This document shows positions 1 through 8,563 of a stretch of 64,000 bases of DNA, piece after piece (the first letter of the stretch is position 1; every line of letters starts with the position of its first letter). Origin of the DNA: Sphingomonas sp. PL-96. Its GTDB lineage: Bacteria > Pseudomonadota > Alphaproteobacteria > Sphingomonadales > Sphingomonadaceae. The DNA lies in assembly GCF_020707215.1 (NCBI RefSeq), contig NZ_JAJFET010000010.1, positions 60,307-124,306 on the forward strand. Direction: 5' to 3'. The notes beneath the pieces are model-generated. The model was given only the letters and a program-made list of their open reading frames with translations, searched no databases and had not been told where the DNA came from. The position numbers were made by a program, and so were the translations under genes.

Positions 1-1046
1 TTGGTAAGCTGCATCGCCCGGCTCTTCTCGAACCCCTGCATCTGCAGCGCGAGTGCCGCGCCGTCGCGACCGCCCAGATCGTGCAGCAGCCGTTCGAAGT
101 TGGAGCTGACCTGAATGTCCATCGACGGCGTGTCGGTCGCCGTCACGCTGCCGGTCGAATAGTCGCCGGCGGACAGCGCGCGGTGGAGGATGTCGTTGAC
201 GTTGGTCGCAACCACCAGCCTCGCCACCGGCAGGCCCATGCGCTGCGCCACATAGCCGGCGAACACGTCGCCGAAATTGCCCGTGGGCACGGAGAAGGCG
301 ACCGGCCGCTCCGGCGCGCCCAGGCGCACGGCGGTGTAGAAATAATAGACCACCTGCGCCATCAGCCGGGCCCAGTTGATCGAGTTCACCGCCGACAGGT
401 GGAAGCGGCCGGCGAAATCGGGCGCGTTGAACATCGCCTTCACCAGCGCCTGCGCGTCGTCGAAGCTGCCGTCGATGGCGATGTTGTGGACGTTGGGCGC
501 GAGCACCGTCGTCATCTGCCGCCGCTGCACGTCGGAGACGCGACCGTGCGGGTGGAGCATGAAGATGTCGACGCCGGTGCGGCCTGCAAGCGCGTCGATT
601 GCCGCCGACCCGGTGTCGCCGGAGGTCGCGCCGATCACCGTCACATGCTCCGACCGGCCCGTCAGGAAGCGTTCGAACAACAGGCCGAGCAGCTGCAGAG
701 CGACGTCCTTGAACGCGAGCGTCGGGCCATGGAACAGCTCCAGCAGCCAGTTGCGATGGTCGAGCTGGACGAGCGGCGTCACCGCGGCATGGGCGAAGCG
801 GTCGCCATACGCGCGCTGACAAAGGTCGCGCAGCTCGTCCTCGCTCAGGCTGTCGCCGACGAAGGGCAGCATCACCCGCACTGCCGTCTCGGCATAGGAA
901 AGGCCGGCCAGGCCGGCGATCTGCTCGCGCGAGAGCGTCGGCCACGCCTCCGGCACATAAAGTCCGCCGTCGGCGGCCAGCCCTGCCAGCGTCGCGCCCT
1001 CGAAATCGAGGACGGGCGCATTCCCCCTGGTGCTCACATAGCGCAT
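1..1046 (-). CDS. thrC: Threonine synthase, 3' end cut by window edge
   Basis: PLP enzyme converting O-phosphohomoserine to threonine, the last step of threonine synthesis in the cytoplasm. The ATG is at 1046 and the frame stays open to base 1, so only the N-terminal part (about 348 residues) is visible. The protein opens MRYVSTRGNAPVLDFEGA, typical of the long bacterial threonine synthase type, and carries the PLP-lysine motif HGPTLAFKDVALQ. The segments TVIGATSGDTGSAAIDAL and VPTGNFGDVFAGYVAQ fit the phosphate- and cofactor-binding loops of fold-type II PLP enzymes. It lies downstream of the SURF1 gene in the same direction, the usual end of the alphaproteobacterial cta cluster. A gap of about 110 bp may hold its own promoter. 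Family assignment is secure. Confidence 0.95.
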   Translation of the reverse strand, partial: MRYVSTRGNAPVLDFEGATLAGLAADGGLYVPEAWPTLSREQIAGLAGLSYAETAVRVMLPFVGDSLSEDELRDLCQRAYGDRFAHAAVTPLVQLDHRNWLLELFHGPTLAFKDVALQLLGLLFERFLTGRSEHVTVIGATSGDTGSAAIDALAGRTGVDIFMLHPHGRVSDVQRRQMTTVLAPNVHNIAIDGSFDDAQALVKAMFNAPDFAGRFHLSAVNSINWARLMAQVVYYFYTAVRLGAPERPVAFSVPTGNFGDVFAGYVAQRMGLPVARLVVATNVNDILHRALSAGDYSTGSVTATDTPSMDIQVSSNFERLLHDLGGRDGAALALQMQGFEKSRAMQLT

Positions 1047-1157
1047 GCGGAGGCGTTAGCCCTGCTGCCGGGAGGGCACAAGCGGGGCAGGGCTTTGCAC
1101 GGACGTAGGTTTTCCTGCCGCGTCGTGCTGGCTTCCGTCGGGAAGATGGGAGGGGGC

Positions 1158-1772
1158 TCAGCCGCGCAGGCGGCGGCGCAGGGCGAGCACGTAGATGACC
1201 AGCGCGATGGCGGCGAAGGCGAACCACTGCACCGCATAGGCGAGGTGGTTGTTGGGGAGGTCGGCCGGGTCGGGCTGACGACTGGGGGCGAGGCCGGGGG
1301 CCGCGGTTTCCGAGACGATCAGGCGCTCTCCCGTCGTCTTCCCGGCGAACAGTGCGGCGATCGCGGGCTGACCGGTGGAGGCCTGGGTGAGCATGCCGGT
1401 GACCACGCCGCCCTGCCATGCCGGGCGCAGCTTGGGATCGTTGCTCACCCCCATGTCGGCGCGAAAGCCCGGGCCTTCGGCGCCGGTGCGGCAGTGGGCG
1501 ACATGGCGCCAGCCGGTGGCGCCGTCGCGCGTGCGGCCTGCGGTGGTGGTCCAGTCCGTCACCTCCAGGCAGTGGGCGGAGACGCGGCGGAACAGAGCGC
1601 CGGCATAGGGGAAGCCGGGCAGCGCCATCACCGGCTTGCCTGCATTGGCGGTGAAACGCGCGATCATCGCCCCCTTTTCGGCCCGGCGCTGAAGCTGCCA
1701 CACGCCGAGCGCGAGCATGGCCGCGACGGCCAGCACCACTGCGACCGTGGCGGCAAGCGGGATGCGCCTCAC
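1158..1772 (-). CDS. SURF1 family cytochrome oxidase assembly protein
   Basis: SURF1/Shy1 homologues assist heme a insertion into subunit I of aa3-type cytochrome c oxidase in the inner membrane. The 204-residue product has the family topology: one transmembrane helix at residues about 7-27 (ending LGVWQLQRR, a conserved signature) and a second near residues 180-200, with a periplasmic domain between. It contains the conserved GWRHVAHC and RPAWQGGVVTGML blocks. Its start overlaps the stop of the upstream DUF983 gene by 4 nt, which argues for translational coupling within the cox operon. Length is slightly below the usual 220-250 residues but no domain is clearly missing. Confidence 0.9.
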   Translation of the reverse strand: MRRIPLAATVAVVLAVAAMLALGVWQLQRRAEKGAMIARFTANAGKPVMALPGFPYAGALFRRVSAHCLEVTDWTTTAGRTRDGATGWRHVAHCRTGAEGPGFRADMGVSNDPKLRPAWQGGVVTGMLTQASTGQPAIAALFAGKTTGERLIVSETAAPGLAPSRQPDPADLPNNHLAYAVQWFAFAAIALVIYVLALRRRLRG

Positions 1773-2221
1773 GGCTCCTCGCGGGTCAGCCGCGCCTCAC
1801 GCGCGGCGTTGCGGTATTCCAGCGCGAGCAGCAGCGCCTTGGTGAAGCGCAGCGACACCGCGACGCCCCCCAGGGTGAGCGGCAGCCACAGCAGTATGTG
1901 CAGCCAGGTCGGCGGGGAGAAGACGAGCTCGACCACCACGGCGAGCACGGTCACCAGGGTGCCGATCCCCATCGTCAGGAACACCGTCGGCCCGTCGCCG
2001 ACGTTGAACCGGAGGAAGTCGAGGCCGCAGTTGGTGCAGCGGGGCGCAAAGGCGATAAAGCCGGCGAACAACGTCTTTGCCCCGCAGCGCGGGCACAGCC
2101 CCCCGGTCGCGGCGGCAAAGGGCTCCGGCGGTGCGCCGGCCGGCAGCGACTCCGGCGGCGCGCCGGCGGGGTCCGTCACGTCAGCCGGCGTGGACCGGCG
2201 CGCCCCAGCCGCCCCAGACAT
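1769..2221 (-). CDS. DUF983 small membrane protein of the cox operon
   Basis: Product of 150 residues with a zinc-ribbon-like N-terminus (CPRCGAKTLFAGF followed by CTNCGLDFLRF) and two hydrophobic helices (about residues 78-99 and 104-123). This is the DUF983 pattern. Its function is unknown, but it is regularly encoded beside coxC and SURF1 in alphaproteobacteria, so a role in oxidase assembly is likely. The ATG at 2221 would overlap the end of coxC by 41 bp. An in-frame GTG at 2179, just past the coxC stop (136 residues), is an equally good start, and neither has a strong ribosome-binding site. The 3' end overlaps SURF1 by 4 nt. Confidence 0.85.
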   Translation of the reverse strand: MSGAAGARRSTPADVTDPAGAPPESLPAGAPPEPFAAATGGLCPRCGAKTLFAGFIAFAPRCTNCGLDFLRFNVGDGPTVFLTMGIGTLVTVLAVVVELVFSPPTWLHILLWLPLTLGGVAVSLRFTKALLLALEYRNAAREARLTREEP

Positions 2222-3092
2222 AGACGGTGACGAACAGGAACAGCCACACGACGTCGACGAAGTGCCAGTACCAGGCCGCGGCCTCGAACCCGAAATGCTG
2301 CCGGGGGGTGAAGTCGCCCTGGTAGGTGCGCACCAGGTTCACGATCAGGAAGATCGTGCCGATGATGACGTGGAAGCCGTGGAAGCCCGTCGCCATGTAG
2401 AAGGCGGAGGTGTAGTTGATCGTGCCGAACGGGAACGGCGCATGGGCATATTCATAGGCCTGGATGCACGAGAACAGCAGGCCGAGCACGATCGTCAGCC
2501 ACAGGCCCTTCTTCACGCTGTCGTTCTCGCCGACGCCGAGCAGGCCCCACAGGCCGGTGCGCCGGCCGCCACGCTCGCCATGGATCAGCGCGTGGTGCGC
2601 CCAGGTGATGGTGGTGCCCGAAAGCAGCAGCAGGAAGGTGTTGAGGAGCGGCAGGCGAAAGGCGTCGAGCACTTCGATCCCGGCCGGCGGCCATTGCGCC
2701 GCAAGCTGCGAGGCGGAGTCGATCAGCGAGACGCCATCCTCATGGTCGAACTGCACTGCGGCCGGGAACAGCGAAAAGTCGAACCAGGCCCAGAACCAGC
2801 CCAGGAAGAACATGACTTCCGATGCGATGAACAGCACCATGCCATAGCGCAGGTGGAGCTGGACGACAGGCGTATGGTCGCCCGCGCGCGCTTCGCGGAT
2901 CACGTCGGCCCACCACAGGCCCATGCAGGAAAGAACCGCGATCAGCCCGGCGCCGAACACCAGCCAGCCATAGGTCGCGTCGCGCATGACCATGATGCCG
3001 CCGGATGCCAGCACCAGCGCGGCAAAGGCGCTCAGCATCGGCCAGGGGCTCGGCGGCAGGATGTGGTATTCGTGGTTCTTGGTTCCGGCCAT
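2181..3092 (-). CDS. coxC: Cytochrome c oxidase subunit III
   Basis: Integral membrane subunit III of the aa3 oxidase, 303 residues from the ATG at 3092. It shows seven hydrophobic stretches and the family segments EVMFFLGWFWAWFDFSLFP, LLLLSGTTITWAHHALI, YEYAHAPFPF, FYMATGFHGFHVIIGTIFL and the C-terminal AAWYWHFVDVVWLFLFVTVYVWG. The start MAGTKNHEYHILPPSPWPM matches subunit III. An in-frame ATG four codons upstream (3104) sits directly against GAGAGG and is the less likely start. It lies 32 bp after ctaG in the operon. Subunit III has no redox centre but stabilises subunit I and its oxygen channel. Confidence 0.96.
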   Translation of the reverse strand: MAGTKNHEYHILPPSPWPMLSAFAALVLASGGIMVMRDATYGWLVFGAGLIAVLSCMGLWWADVIREARAGDHTPVVQLHLRYGMVLFIASEVMFFLGWFWAWFDFSLFPAAVQFDHEDGVSLIDSASQLAAQWPPAGIEVLDAFRLPLLNTFLLLLSGTTITWAHHALIHGERGGRRTGLWGLLGVGENDSVKKGLWLTIVLGLLFSCIQAYEYAHAPFPFGTINYTSAFYMATGFHGFHVIIGTIFLIVNLVRTYQGDFTPRQHFGFEAAAWYWHFVDVVWLFLFVTVYVWGGWGAPVHAG

Positions 3093-3124
3093 GCTCGTCC
3101 CCATCCTCTCTCGTTGCGAAAGGT

Positions 3125-3658
3125 CTAGCTCGCCGTTCGGGCCGAATCCACAGGGTAAAATGTATAGGAGAGCGTAATCACCCGCACGTCGCTGGTGTCG
3201 GGATCGCTTGCGAGCTTGGGATCGACGTAGAAGATCACGGGCATCCGCACTTCTTCGCCCGGCTGCAGCGTCTGCTGGGTGAAGCAGAAGCACTGGATCT
3301 TGGTGAAATACTTGCCCGCCTGGGCCGGCGTCACGTTGAAGGTGGCGGTGCCGGTAATCGGCTTGTCGGACAGGTTCTTCGCGGTGAAGAACGCCATGTC
3401 GCGCGCGCCGATGTCGATGGTGTCGGACGGATGCTCCGGGCGGAAGCGCCACTTGAGATCGGGCGCGACGTTGCTGTCGAACCGCACCGTCACCTTGTCG
3501 CCGATGCCACCGGGGGCCAGGTCGCCGCGCTGGGTGGTGCCGTTCAGCCCCGTCACCTGGCAGAACATGCGATAGAGCGGGACGCTTGCCCAGCCGAGGC
3601 CGGTCATCGCCACCGCGGCCAGGCCGGCCAGCAAGGCTGTACGGCCGTTGCGGGTCAC
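3125..3658 (-). CDS. ctaG: Cytochrome c oxidase assembly protein CtaG/Cox11 (copper delivery)
   Basis: Cox11-type copper chaperone that delivers CuB to subunit I from the periplasmic side. The 177-residue product has an N-terminal membrane anchor (LLAGLAAVAMTGLGWASVPLY), the conserved YRMFCQVTG segment and the copper-binding KIQCFCFTQQTL motif (Cys-Phe-Cys). The end DVRVITLSYTFY is also typical. I chose the GTG at 3658 because its first bases overlap the stop of the preceding 44-residue gene (ATGTGA), giving [12 protein letters not shown], which fits the family N-terminus. There is no ATG nearby in frame that fits. It is translationally coupled to the small gene upstream. Confidence 0.93.
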   Translation of the reverse strand: MTRNGRTALLAGLAAVAMTGLGWASVPLYRMFCQVTGLNGTTQRGDLAPGGIGDKVTVRFDSNVAPDLKWRFRPEHPSDTIDIGARDMAFFTAKNLSDKPITGTATFNVTPAQAGKYFTKIQCFCFTQQTLQPGEEVRMPVIFYVDPKLASDPDTSDVRVITLSYTFYPVDSARTAS

Positions 3659-3789
3659 ATCATCCCTGCCTGAATTTTCACGATGCTGATCGCAAAGATG
3701 AGCAGCACCAGCGCACCGAGCAGCCAGGCCATCACCCGGGCGCGCGACTGCTGGCGGGCGCGGACCAGCGCTTCCTCTTCCGGCGTCAC
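3655..3789 (-). CDS. CoxF-like 44-residue membrane protein
   Basis: A very short gene that fills the gap between ctaB and ctaG exactly. The GTG at 3789 overlaps the ctaB stop (GTGA) and its own TGA at 3655-3657 overlaps the GTG of ctaG. The product starts [20 protein letters not shown], a charged cytoplasmic head, followed by one transmembrane helix ([17 protein letters not shown]) and a short tail ending AGMM. Small single-helix proteins (often called CoxF or left hypothetical) occupy this position in alphaproteobacterial cta operons. That position and the double overlap are the evidence that it is real. A role in oxidase assembly or stability is inferred from context only. Confidence 0.75.
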   Translation of the reverse strand: MTPEEEALVRARQQSRARVMAWLLGALVLLIFAISIVKIQAGMM

Positions 3790-4691
3790 GGCAGCAGCCA
3801 CCGGTCGACGACCAGCGCACCGAACACGACGAACAGGTACAGGATCGAATAGCCGAACAGGCGCTTTTCGGGCTGCATCGTGTCCCCCTCAGGCGCGGCC
3901 GTGCGCAGCGCCACGCGCAGCACGAACCAGCCGAACACCGCCGTCATGACGACCGACACCACGCCATAGATTGCGCCGGCCAACCCGAGCGGCCAGGGTG
4001 CGATCGCGGCCAGTGCCATCGGGATGGTGTAGAGACCGATCTGGGTGCGGGTGGCGCGTTCGCCGGCCACTACCGGCAGCATCGGCACACCGGCCGCCGC
4101 ATAGTCCATGCGCACGAACAGCGCGAGCGCCCAGAAATGCGGAGGCGTCCACAGGAACACCAGGCTGAACAGGAGCAGCGGGAGCAGCGCGATCTCGCCG
4201 GTCGCGGCCGCCCAGCCGATCAGCGGGGGGAAGGCGCCGGCCGCGCCGCCGATGACGATGTTCTGCGGCGTCCGGCGCTTGAGCCAGACGGTGTAGACCA
4301 GCACGTAGAAGAGGATAGAGACGGTCAGGATCGCAGCGGCGGCGAGGTTGATCGCCAGCCCCATCAACGCGACCGAGAAGACCGCCAGCCCGACACCGAA
4401 GTGCAGCGCGGACTGCCGGTCCATGCGGCCGTCCGGCAGCGGGCGGCTGCGCGTCCGCTTCATGTGCGCGTCGAGGTCCGCCTCATACCATTGGTTGAGT
4501 GCGCCTGCCGCACCGGCGCCCAGCGCGATGCACAGGATGGCGGTGAAGCCGAGCACCGGGTGAATGCCGACGGGTGCTGCCAGCATGCCGCACAGGCCGG
4601 TGAACACCACCAGCGTCATCACGCGCGGCTTGGTGAGAGCAAGGAAGTCCCGCCAATCGGCAGGCATCGTCAGGGGAACGGCGGTGGTCAT
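3786..4691 (-). CDS. ctaB: Protoheme IX farnesyltransferase (heme O synthase)
   Basis: UbiA-family prenyltransferase that farnesylates heme B to heme O, the precursor of heme A for the aa3 oxidase. The 301-residue product has many transmembrane helices and the two Asp-rich prenyl-diphosphate/heme sites: [17 protein letters not shown] followed by RPLPDGRM, and the second loop near [22 protein letters not shown]. The start at 4691 has GGGGCAG about 5 nt upstream. The first gene of the ctaB-coxF-ctaG-coxC-DUF983-SURF1 run, it is separated from ctaD by the opposite-strand DUF2490 gene. It must therefore be read from its own promoter in the 77-bp divergent gap at 4692-4768. Confidence 0.96.
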   Translation of the reverse strand: MTTAVPLTMPADWRDFLALTKPRVMTLVVFTGLCGMLAAPVGIHPVLGFTAILCIALGAGAAGALNQWYEADLDAHMKRTRSRPLPDGRMDRQSALHFGVGLAVFSVALMGLAINLAAAAILTVSILFYVLVYTVWLKRRTPQNIVIGGAAGAFPPLIGWAAATGEIALLPLLLFSLVFLWTPPHFWALALFVRMDYAAAGVPMLPVVAGERATRTQIGLYTIPMALAAIAPWPLGLAGAIYGVVSVVMTAVFGWFVLRVALRTAAPEGDTMQPEKRLFGYSILYLFVVFGALVVDRWLLP

Positions 4692-4768
4692 GATCTGCCC
4701 CTGTGTATAGGGAGACGGGCGCGCCGGCGAAAGGGTTGCCGCCCTCCCTGAATGGGATAGGATGGTGC
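4692..4768. promoter_or_regulatory. Divergent promoter gap between ctaB and DUF2490 gene
   Basis: The 77 bp between the ctaB ATG (minus strand) and the DUF2490 ATG (plus strand) must contain promoters for both directions, because each neighbour is the first gene of its transcription unit. A plausible plus-strand Shine-Dalgarno (AGGATGG, 4760-4766) precedes the ATG at 4769. I see no unambiguous -35/-10 pair, so only the location is supported. Confidence 0.5.
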
Positions 4769-5455
4769 ATGCCGCGCCCCTTCCTTGCCCTTGCCGCGTT
4801 TGCGCTTTCGACGACTGCCGCGCCGGCATGGGCGCGTACGACCGAGGACGAGCAGGCGTGGATCAACGTCACGCTGAACGGGTCGGCTGGCGACCGGCTG
4901 GTCTATTTCGTCGAAGCGCAGCCGCGGCTGATGGAGGGCGTCTCCGAGATGCAGCAGGCGGTCCTGCGCGGCGCGATCGGTGTACGGCTGAGCGACCGGG
5001 TGAGCCTCTACCAAGGCTATGCCTATATCGTGCAGCCGCGCGACGGCCCGGAGCCCGACCGGGACGAGCAGCGCAGTTTTCAGCAGCTGTCCTGGACGCT
5101 GCTGCCGGGGGCAACCGAGCTGTCGTCGCGCACGCGGTTCGAACAGCGCTGGGTGGCGGGTTATCGCGACATGGGGCTGCGCGTGCGGCAGCTGGCGCGG
5201 CTCGAGACGCCGATTGCCCCGGGCGACAAGCCGCTGAAGGCGGTGATGTCGCTGGAGGGCATGTTCGTGCTCAACGAGACGGACTGGGGCTCGGCAAGCG
5301 GCTTTGACCAGCTACGCAGCTTCGTCGGCATGGAGGTGCCGTTGCGGGGCCGTTCCACGATCGAGGCGGGCTATCTGAACCAGCTGGTCAATCGCACCGG
5401 CGGCGATGTCGCGGTCAACCATGTGCTGTCGCTGACCCTGTCCGTCCGGCCCTGA
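4769..5455 (+). CDS. DUF2490 domain outer-membrane protein
   Basis: Product of 228 residues with a cleavable signal peptide ([22 protein letters not shown]) followed by a series of amphipathic beta-strands ending in an aromatic/hydrophobic pattern ([11 protein letters not shown] at the C-terminus). Motifs such as [43 protein letters not shown] and [12 protein letters not shown] match DUF2490. The family is predicted to form outer-membrane barrels and has no established function. It lies between ctaD and ctaB but on the opposite strand, splitting the usual coxB-ctaD-ctaB order. The ATG at 4769 was preferred over an upstream in-frame ATG at 4703 because it yields a clean signal peptide and lies 2 nt past a GGATGG ribosome site. 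Confidence 0.85.
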   Translation: MPRPFLALAAFALSTTAAPAWARTTEDEQAWINVTLNGSAGDRLVYFVEAQPRLMEGVSEMQQAVLRGAIGVRLSDRVSLYQGYAYIVQPRDGPEPDRDEQRSFQQLSWTLLPGATELSSRTRFEQRWVAGYRDMGLRVRQLARLETPIAPGDKPLKAVMSLEGMFVLNETDWGSASGFDQLRSFVGMEVPLRGRSTIEAGYLNQLVNRTGGDVAVNHVLSLTLSVRP

Positions 5456-5471
5456 ACGGGGCCGGCAAGGA

Positions 5472-5506
5472 AAAGGCCCCGGGGAGCTTCCTCCCCGAGG
5501 CCTTTG
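5472..5506. terminator. Bidirectional terminator hairpin between DUF2490 gene and ctaD
   Basis: Inverted repeat AAAGGCCCCGGGGAG / CTCCCCGAGGCCTTT with a 4-nt loop (cttc) and one mismatch, flanked by A-rich sequence on one side and T-rich on the other. It lies between two convergent genes, so it can stop transcription from either strand as a rho-independent terminator. Confidence 0.85.
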
Positions 5507-5525
5507 CTGTTCCACACCCGCCCGG

Positions 5526-7190
5526 TCAGTCGACCCTGGGGAGCGTCTCGAACTGGTGATAGGGCGGGGGCGAGGACAGCGTCCACTCCAGCGTCGTCGC
5601 ACCTTCGCCCCAGGGATTGTCGCCCGCGGGCCGGCCGCCCAGCAGCGACACCACCAGGTTGACGAAGAAGATCAGCATGCCGACGCCCATGATGACATAG
5701 CCGATCGAGGCGACCTGGTTCCAATGCGCAAAGGCATCGGGATAGTCGGGAATACGGCGCGGCATGCCGTTGGCGCCCAGGAAGTGCATCGGGAAGAACA
5801 GCACGTTCACGCCGACGAAGAACACCCAGAAGTGCAGCTTGCCGAGCAGCTCGTTGTACATGCGCCCCGACATCTTCGGGAACCAGTAATAGAAGCCGGC
5901 AAACAGCGCGAACACTGCGCCCAGCGACAGCACATAGTGGAAGTGCGCGACAACATAATAGGTGTCGTGCATGTAATCGTCGACGCCGCCGTTGGCGAGA
6001 ATGACGCCCGTGACGCCGCCCACCGTGAACATGAAGATGAAGCCCAGCGCCCACAGCATCGGGGTGGGGAAGCGCAGGCTGCCGCCCCACATGGTGGCGA
6101 TCCACGAAAAGATCTTGATGCCGGTCGGCACCGCGATGATCATCGTCGCCGCGGTGAAATACATCTTGGTGTTCACGCTCAGGCCCGTCGTGAACATGTG
6201 GTGCGCCCACACGATGAACCCGACCGCGCCGATCGCGACCATGGCATAGGCCATGCCGAGATAGCCGAACACCGGCTTGCGGCTGAAGGTCGCGACCACA
6301 TGGCTGATCATGCCGAAGCCCGGCAGGATCATGATGTAGACCTCCGGATGGCCGAAGAACCAGAACAGGTGCTGGTACAGCACCGGGTCGCCGCCGCCGG
6401 CCGGATCGAAGAAGGTGGTGCTGAAGTGGCGGTCGGTCAGCAGCATGGTGATCGCCGCGGCCAGCACCGGCAGCGACAGCAGGAGCAGGAACGCGGTGAC
6501 CAGCACCGACCAGGCGAACAGCGGCATCTTGTGCAGCGTCATGCCCGGCGCGCGCATGTTGAAGATGGTGGTGATGAAGTTGATGGCGCCCAGGATCGAG
6601 CTGGCGCCCGACAGGTGCAGCGCCAGGATCGCCATGTCGACCGAGGCCGAAGGCTCGCCATAGGTGGACAGCGGTGCATAAACCGTCCAGCCGGTGCCGG
6701 CGCCGCCGAAAAAGGGCGAGGCGAGCAGCAGGATGCCCGAGGGTACCAGCAGCCAGAAGGACACGTTGTTCATGCGCGGGAAGGCCATGTCCGGCGCACC
6801 GATCATGATCGGCACGAACCAGTTGCCAAAGCCGCCGATCATCGCCGGCATCACCATGAAGAACACCATGATCAGGCCGTGGGCCGTGATCATGACGTTC
6901 CAGAGGTGGAGCGATTCATCGAGGCTCTGTTCCGACCCGGCGAGCCAGGTCGCCCAGCTGCCCAGATGCTGGATGCCCGGCTCCGCCAGCTCCCAGCGCA
7001 TCAGGCCGGAGATGGCGCCGCCGACGATGCCCATGAAGATCGCGAAGATCAGGTAGAGCGTGCCGATGTCCTTGTGGTTCGTCGACAGGAACCAGCGGGC
7101 GAAAAAGGCCGGGCGGTGGTCCGCATGATGGTCATGCGGATGCGCGTGGTGCGCCTCGAACGCAGAGGGGTGCAGGGCGGTGTCGGTCAT
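5526..7190 (-). CDS. ctaD: Cytochrome c oxidase subunit I (aa3 type)
   Basis: Catalytic subunit holding heme a and the heme a3-CuB oxygen-reduction centre in the inner membrane. The 554-residue product has twelve predicted helices and a His-rich N-terminus before [16 protein letters not shown]. The CuB site contains FGHPEVY with His281 and Tyr285 (the cross-linked pair), then WAHHMFTTG with the two further CuB histidines, and the heme a3/a ligand segment [14 protein letters not shown]. These define an A-type aa3 oxidase. The start at 7190 lies only 3 bp after the coxB stop, so the two are co-transcribed. The 3' end faces the DUF2490 gene across a bidirectional terminator. Confidence 0.98.
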   Translation of the reverse strand: MTDTALHPSAFEAHHAHPHDHHADHRPAFFARWFLSTNHKDIGTLYLIFAIFMGIVGGAISGLMRWELAEPGIQHLGSWATWLAGSEQSLDESLHLWNVMITAHGLIMVFFMVMPAMIGGFGNWFVPIMIGAPDMAFPRMNNVSFWLLVPSGILLLASPFFGGAGTGWTVYAPLSTYGEPSASVDMAILALHLSGASSILGAINFITTIFNMRAPGMTLHKMPLFAWSVLVTAFLLLLSLPVLAAAITMLLTDRHFSTTFFDPAGGGDPVLYQHLFWFFGHPEVYIMILPGFGMISHVVATFSRKPVFGYLGMAYAMVAIGAVGFIVWAHHMFTTGLSVNTKMYFTAATMIIAVPTGIKIFSWIATMWGGSLRFPTPMLWALGFIFMFTVGGVTGVILANGGVDDYMHDTYYVVAHFHYVLSLGAVFALFAGFYYWFPKMSGRMYNELLGKLHFWVFFVGVNVLFFPMHFLGANGMPRRIPDYPDAFAHWNQVASIGYVIMGVGMLIFFVNLVVSLLGGRPAGDNPWGEGATTLEWTLSSPPPYHQFETLPRVD

Positions 7191-7193
7191 GGC

Positions 7194-8405
7194 TTACTGA
7201 TCCGCGTTGCCGGCGCCGGCCGGGTTGCCGGTTGCGCCCTGGGTGACGGGAGTGGCGGTGTCGGTCGCGTTGACGATGGGGCCGTCGCCGCCGGTGGGCG
7301 GGGTCGCCGTGTCGTCGGCCGCGTCCGACCCGGGCTGCGCCGGTGCCGTCGACGAGGGCTGGACCTGACCCGGCATGGTGCCGCCCTTGGCACGGATCCA
7401 GGCGGCGAACTCGGCCGGCGAGACCGCATCGACCGCGATCGGCATATAGGCGTGGCGGGCACCGCACAGCTCCGAACACTGGCCAAAATAGACGCCCGGC
7501 TCCTTGATGGTGAAGCTGGTCTCGTTCAGGCGGCCGGGAATGGCGTCGAGCTTCACCCAGAAGCTGGGGATCGCCCAGCTGTGGATGACGTCGTTGGCGG
7601 TGGTGATCAGCCGGATCGGCACGCCCACCGGCAGCACGATGCGGTTGTCGGTCGCGAGCAGGCGTGGGCCGTCGGCATCGGTGCGGTACCGCTGGCCGGG
7701 GGCGACCTGGTCGCGCTCCTTGAGCATGTTGGCCGTGACCGACACCCCGCCATTGTCCGGATATTCATAGGTCCAGAACCACTGGTTGCCGATCGCCTTC
7801 AGCGTCACGGCATTGGCGGGCGCAGGCTTGAACTGGTGCGCGAGCAACCGGATCGAGGGCACTGCGAACACCGCCAGGATCAGCACCGGGATCGCCGTCC
7901 ACAGGATCTCGATGGTGGTGTTGTGCGACGTGCGCGACGGGTTGGGGTGGGCGGCGGCGCGGAAGCGGATCACCACCCACACCATCAGCGCCAGCACCAG
8001 CAGCACGATGGCGGTGACGACCGGCATCAGCAGGTTGTTGTGGAAGCGCGCCGCCTCCTGCCCGTTGGGCGTCACCTGGTTCTGGAGGCCCACGACGCGC
8101 GGGCTCGGCTGGCCATGGTTGTCGGTCGGGCGCAGCTTGGGGGTGCCATCGGGGTTGAGCGTCGGGTCGGCGACCGCTGCGGCGGGTTGCGCAGCACCTG
8201 CGGTCGCGGGCGGGGTGACGGTGCCGTCCGGTGCTGCCTCGGCCGAGCCCGGCGGCGGTGCGCCCACTTGCGGCGCCGCTGCCTGCGGGGCGGCAGCAGC
8301 CGGCGCGGCGGGTGCCGCGGCATGGCCGATTCCTGCGAGCGCCAGTCCGGCCCCCAGCAGGGCAAGCTTCAGTCCGGACCCCATCCCAGCCATTCGCATC
8401 CCCAT
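7194..8405 (-). CDS. coxB: Cytochrome c oxidase subunit II
   Basis: Periplasmic CuA subunit that accepts electrons from cytochrome c. The 403-residue product has a signal peptide (residues about 8-29), a long Ala/Pro-rich linker (30-100), two transmembrane helices (about 126-147 and 165-187) and a cupredoxin domain. CuA ligands are visible: His275 and Cys310, Cys314, His318 and Met321 in CSELCGARHAYM. The aromatic electron-entry patch is NQWFWTYEYP (207-216). A Ser/Thr/Pro/Ala-rich tail of about 60 residues follows the CuA domain. Both low-complexity stretches are longer than in model subunit II proteins. It is the first gene of the oxidase locus, divergent from pyrE. ATGs at codons 3 and 6 could also be starts. 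Confidence 0.97.
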   Translation of the reverse strand: MGMRMAGMGSGLKLALLGAGLALAGIGHAAAPAAPAAAAPQAAAPQVGAPPPGSAEAAPDGTVTPPATAGAAQPAAAVADPTLNPDGTPKLRPTDNHGQPSPRVVGLQNQVTPNGQEAARFHNNLLMPVVTAIVLLVLALMVWVVIRFRAAAHPNPSRTSHNTTIEILWTAIPVLILAVFAVPSIRLLAHQFKPAPANAVTLKAIGNQWFWTYEYPDNGGVSVTANMLKERDQVAPGQRYRTDADGPRLLATDNRIVLPVGVPIRLITTANDVIHSWAIPSFWVKLDAIPGRLNETSFTIKEPGVYFGQCSELCGARHAYMPIAVDAVSPAEFAAWIRAKGGTMPGQVQPSSTAPAQPGSDAADDTATPPTGGDGPIVNATDTATPVTQGATGNPAGAGNADQ

Positions 8406-8563
8406 CCACCCGTTTTTACCGCGCGGGCTTGCGCATCCGGGCCCCGGAAAAAGGCCCAGTTCAGGGGTATAGGCAGCGTTTTGCCGTGCCTCAAGCGCGT
8501 GCTGGCTGTTTTTGCAGCGCCGATTGCGGGCTCGCGCGCCTGCGCCTAGAGAGGGCCTCGACC
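8406..8563. promoter_or_regulatory. Divergent promoter region between coxB and pyrE
   Basis: The 158 bp between two outward-facing operons must contain the promoters of the coxB-ctaD unit (minus) and the pyrE-pdxJ-acpS-lepB unit (plus). An AGAGAGGG ribosome-binding site (8548-8555) precedes the pyrE ATG. No clear consensus boxes can be assigned by eye. Confidence 0.5.

Noticed and set aside
81..3128. Very long open frame on the plus strand opposite thrC, SURF1 and coxC
   Set aside because: It is antisense to clearly recognisable genes, has Arg/His/Gly-rich random composition and no motif; GC-rich codon use keeps such frames open.
5556..8549. About 1000-codon plus-strand frame opposite ctaD and coxB
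   Set aside because: Antisense shadow of conserved oxidase genes with no family resemblance and His/Arg/Asp-rich composition.
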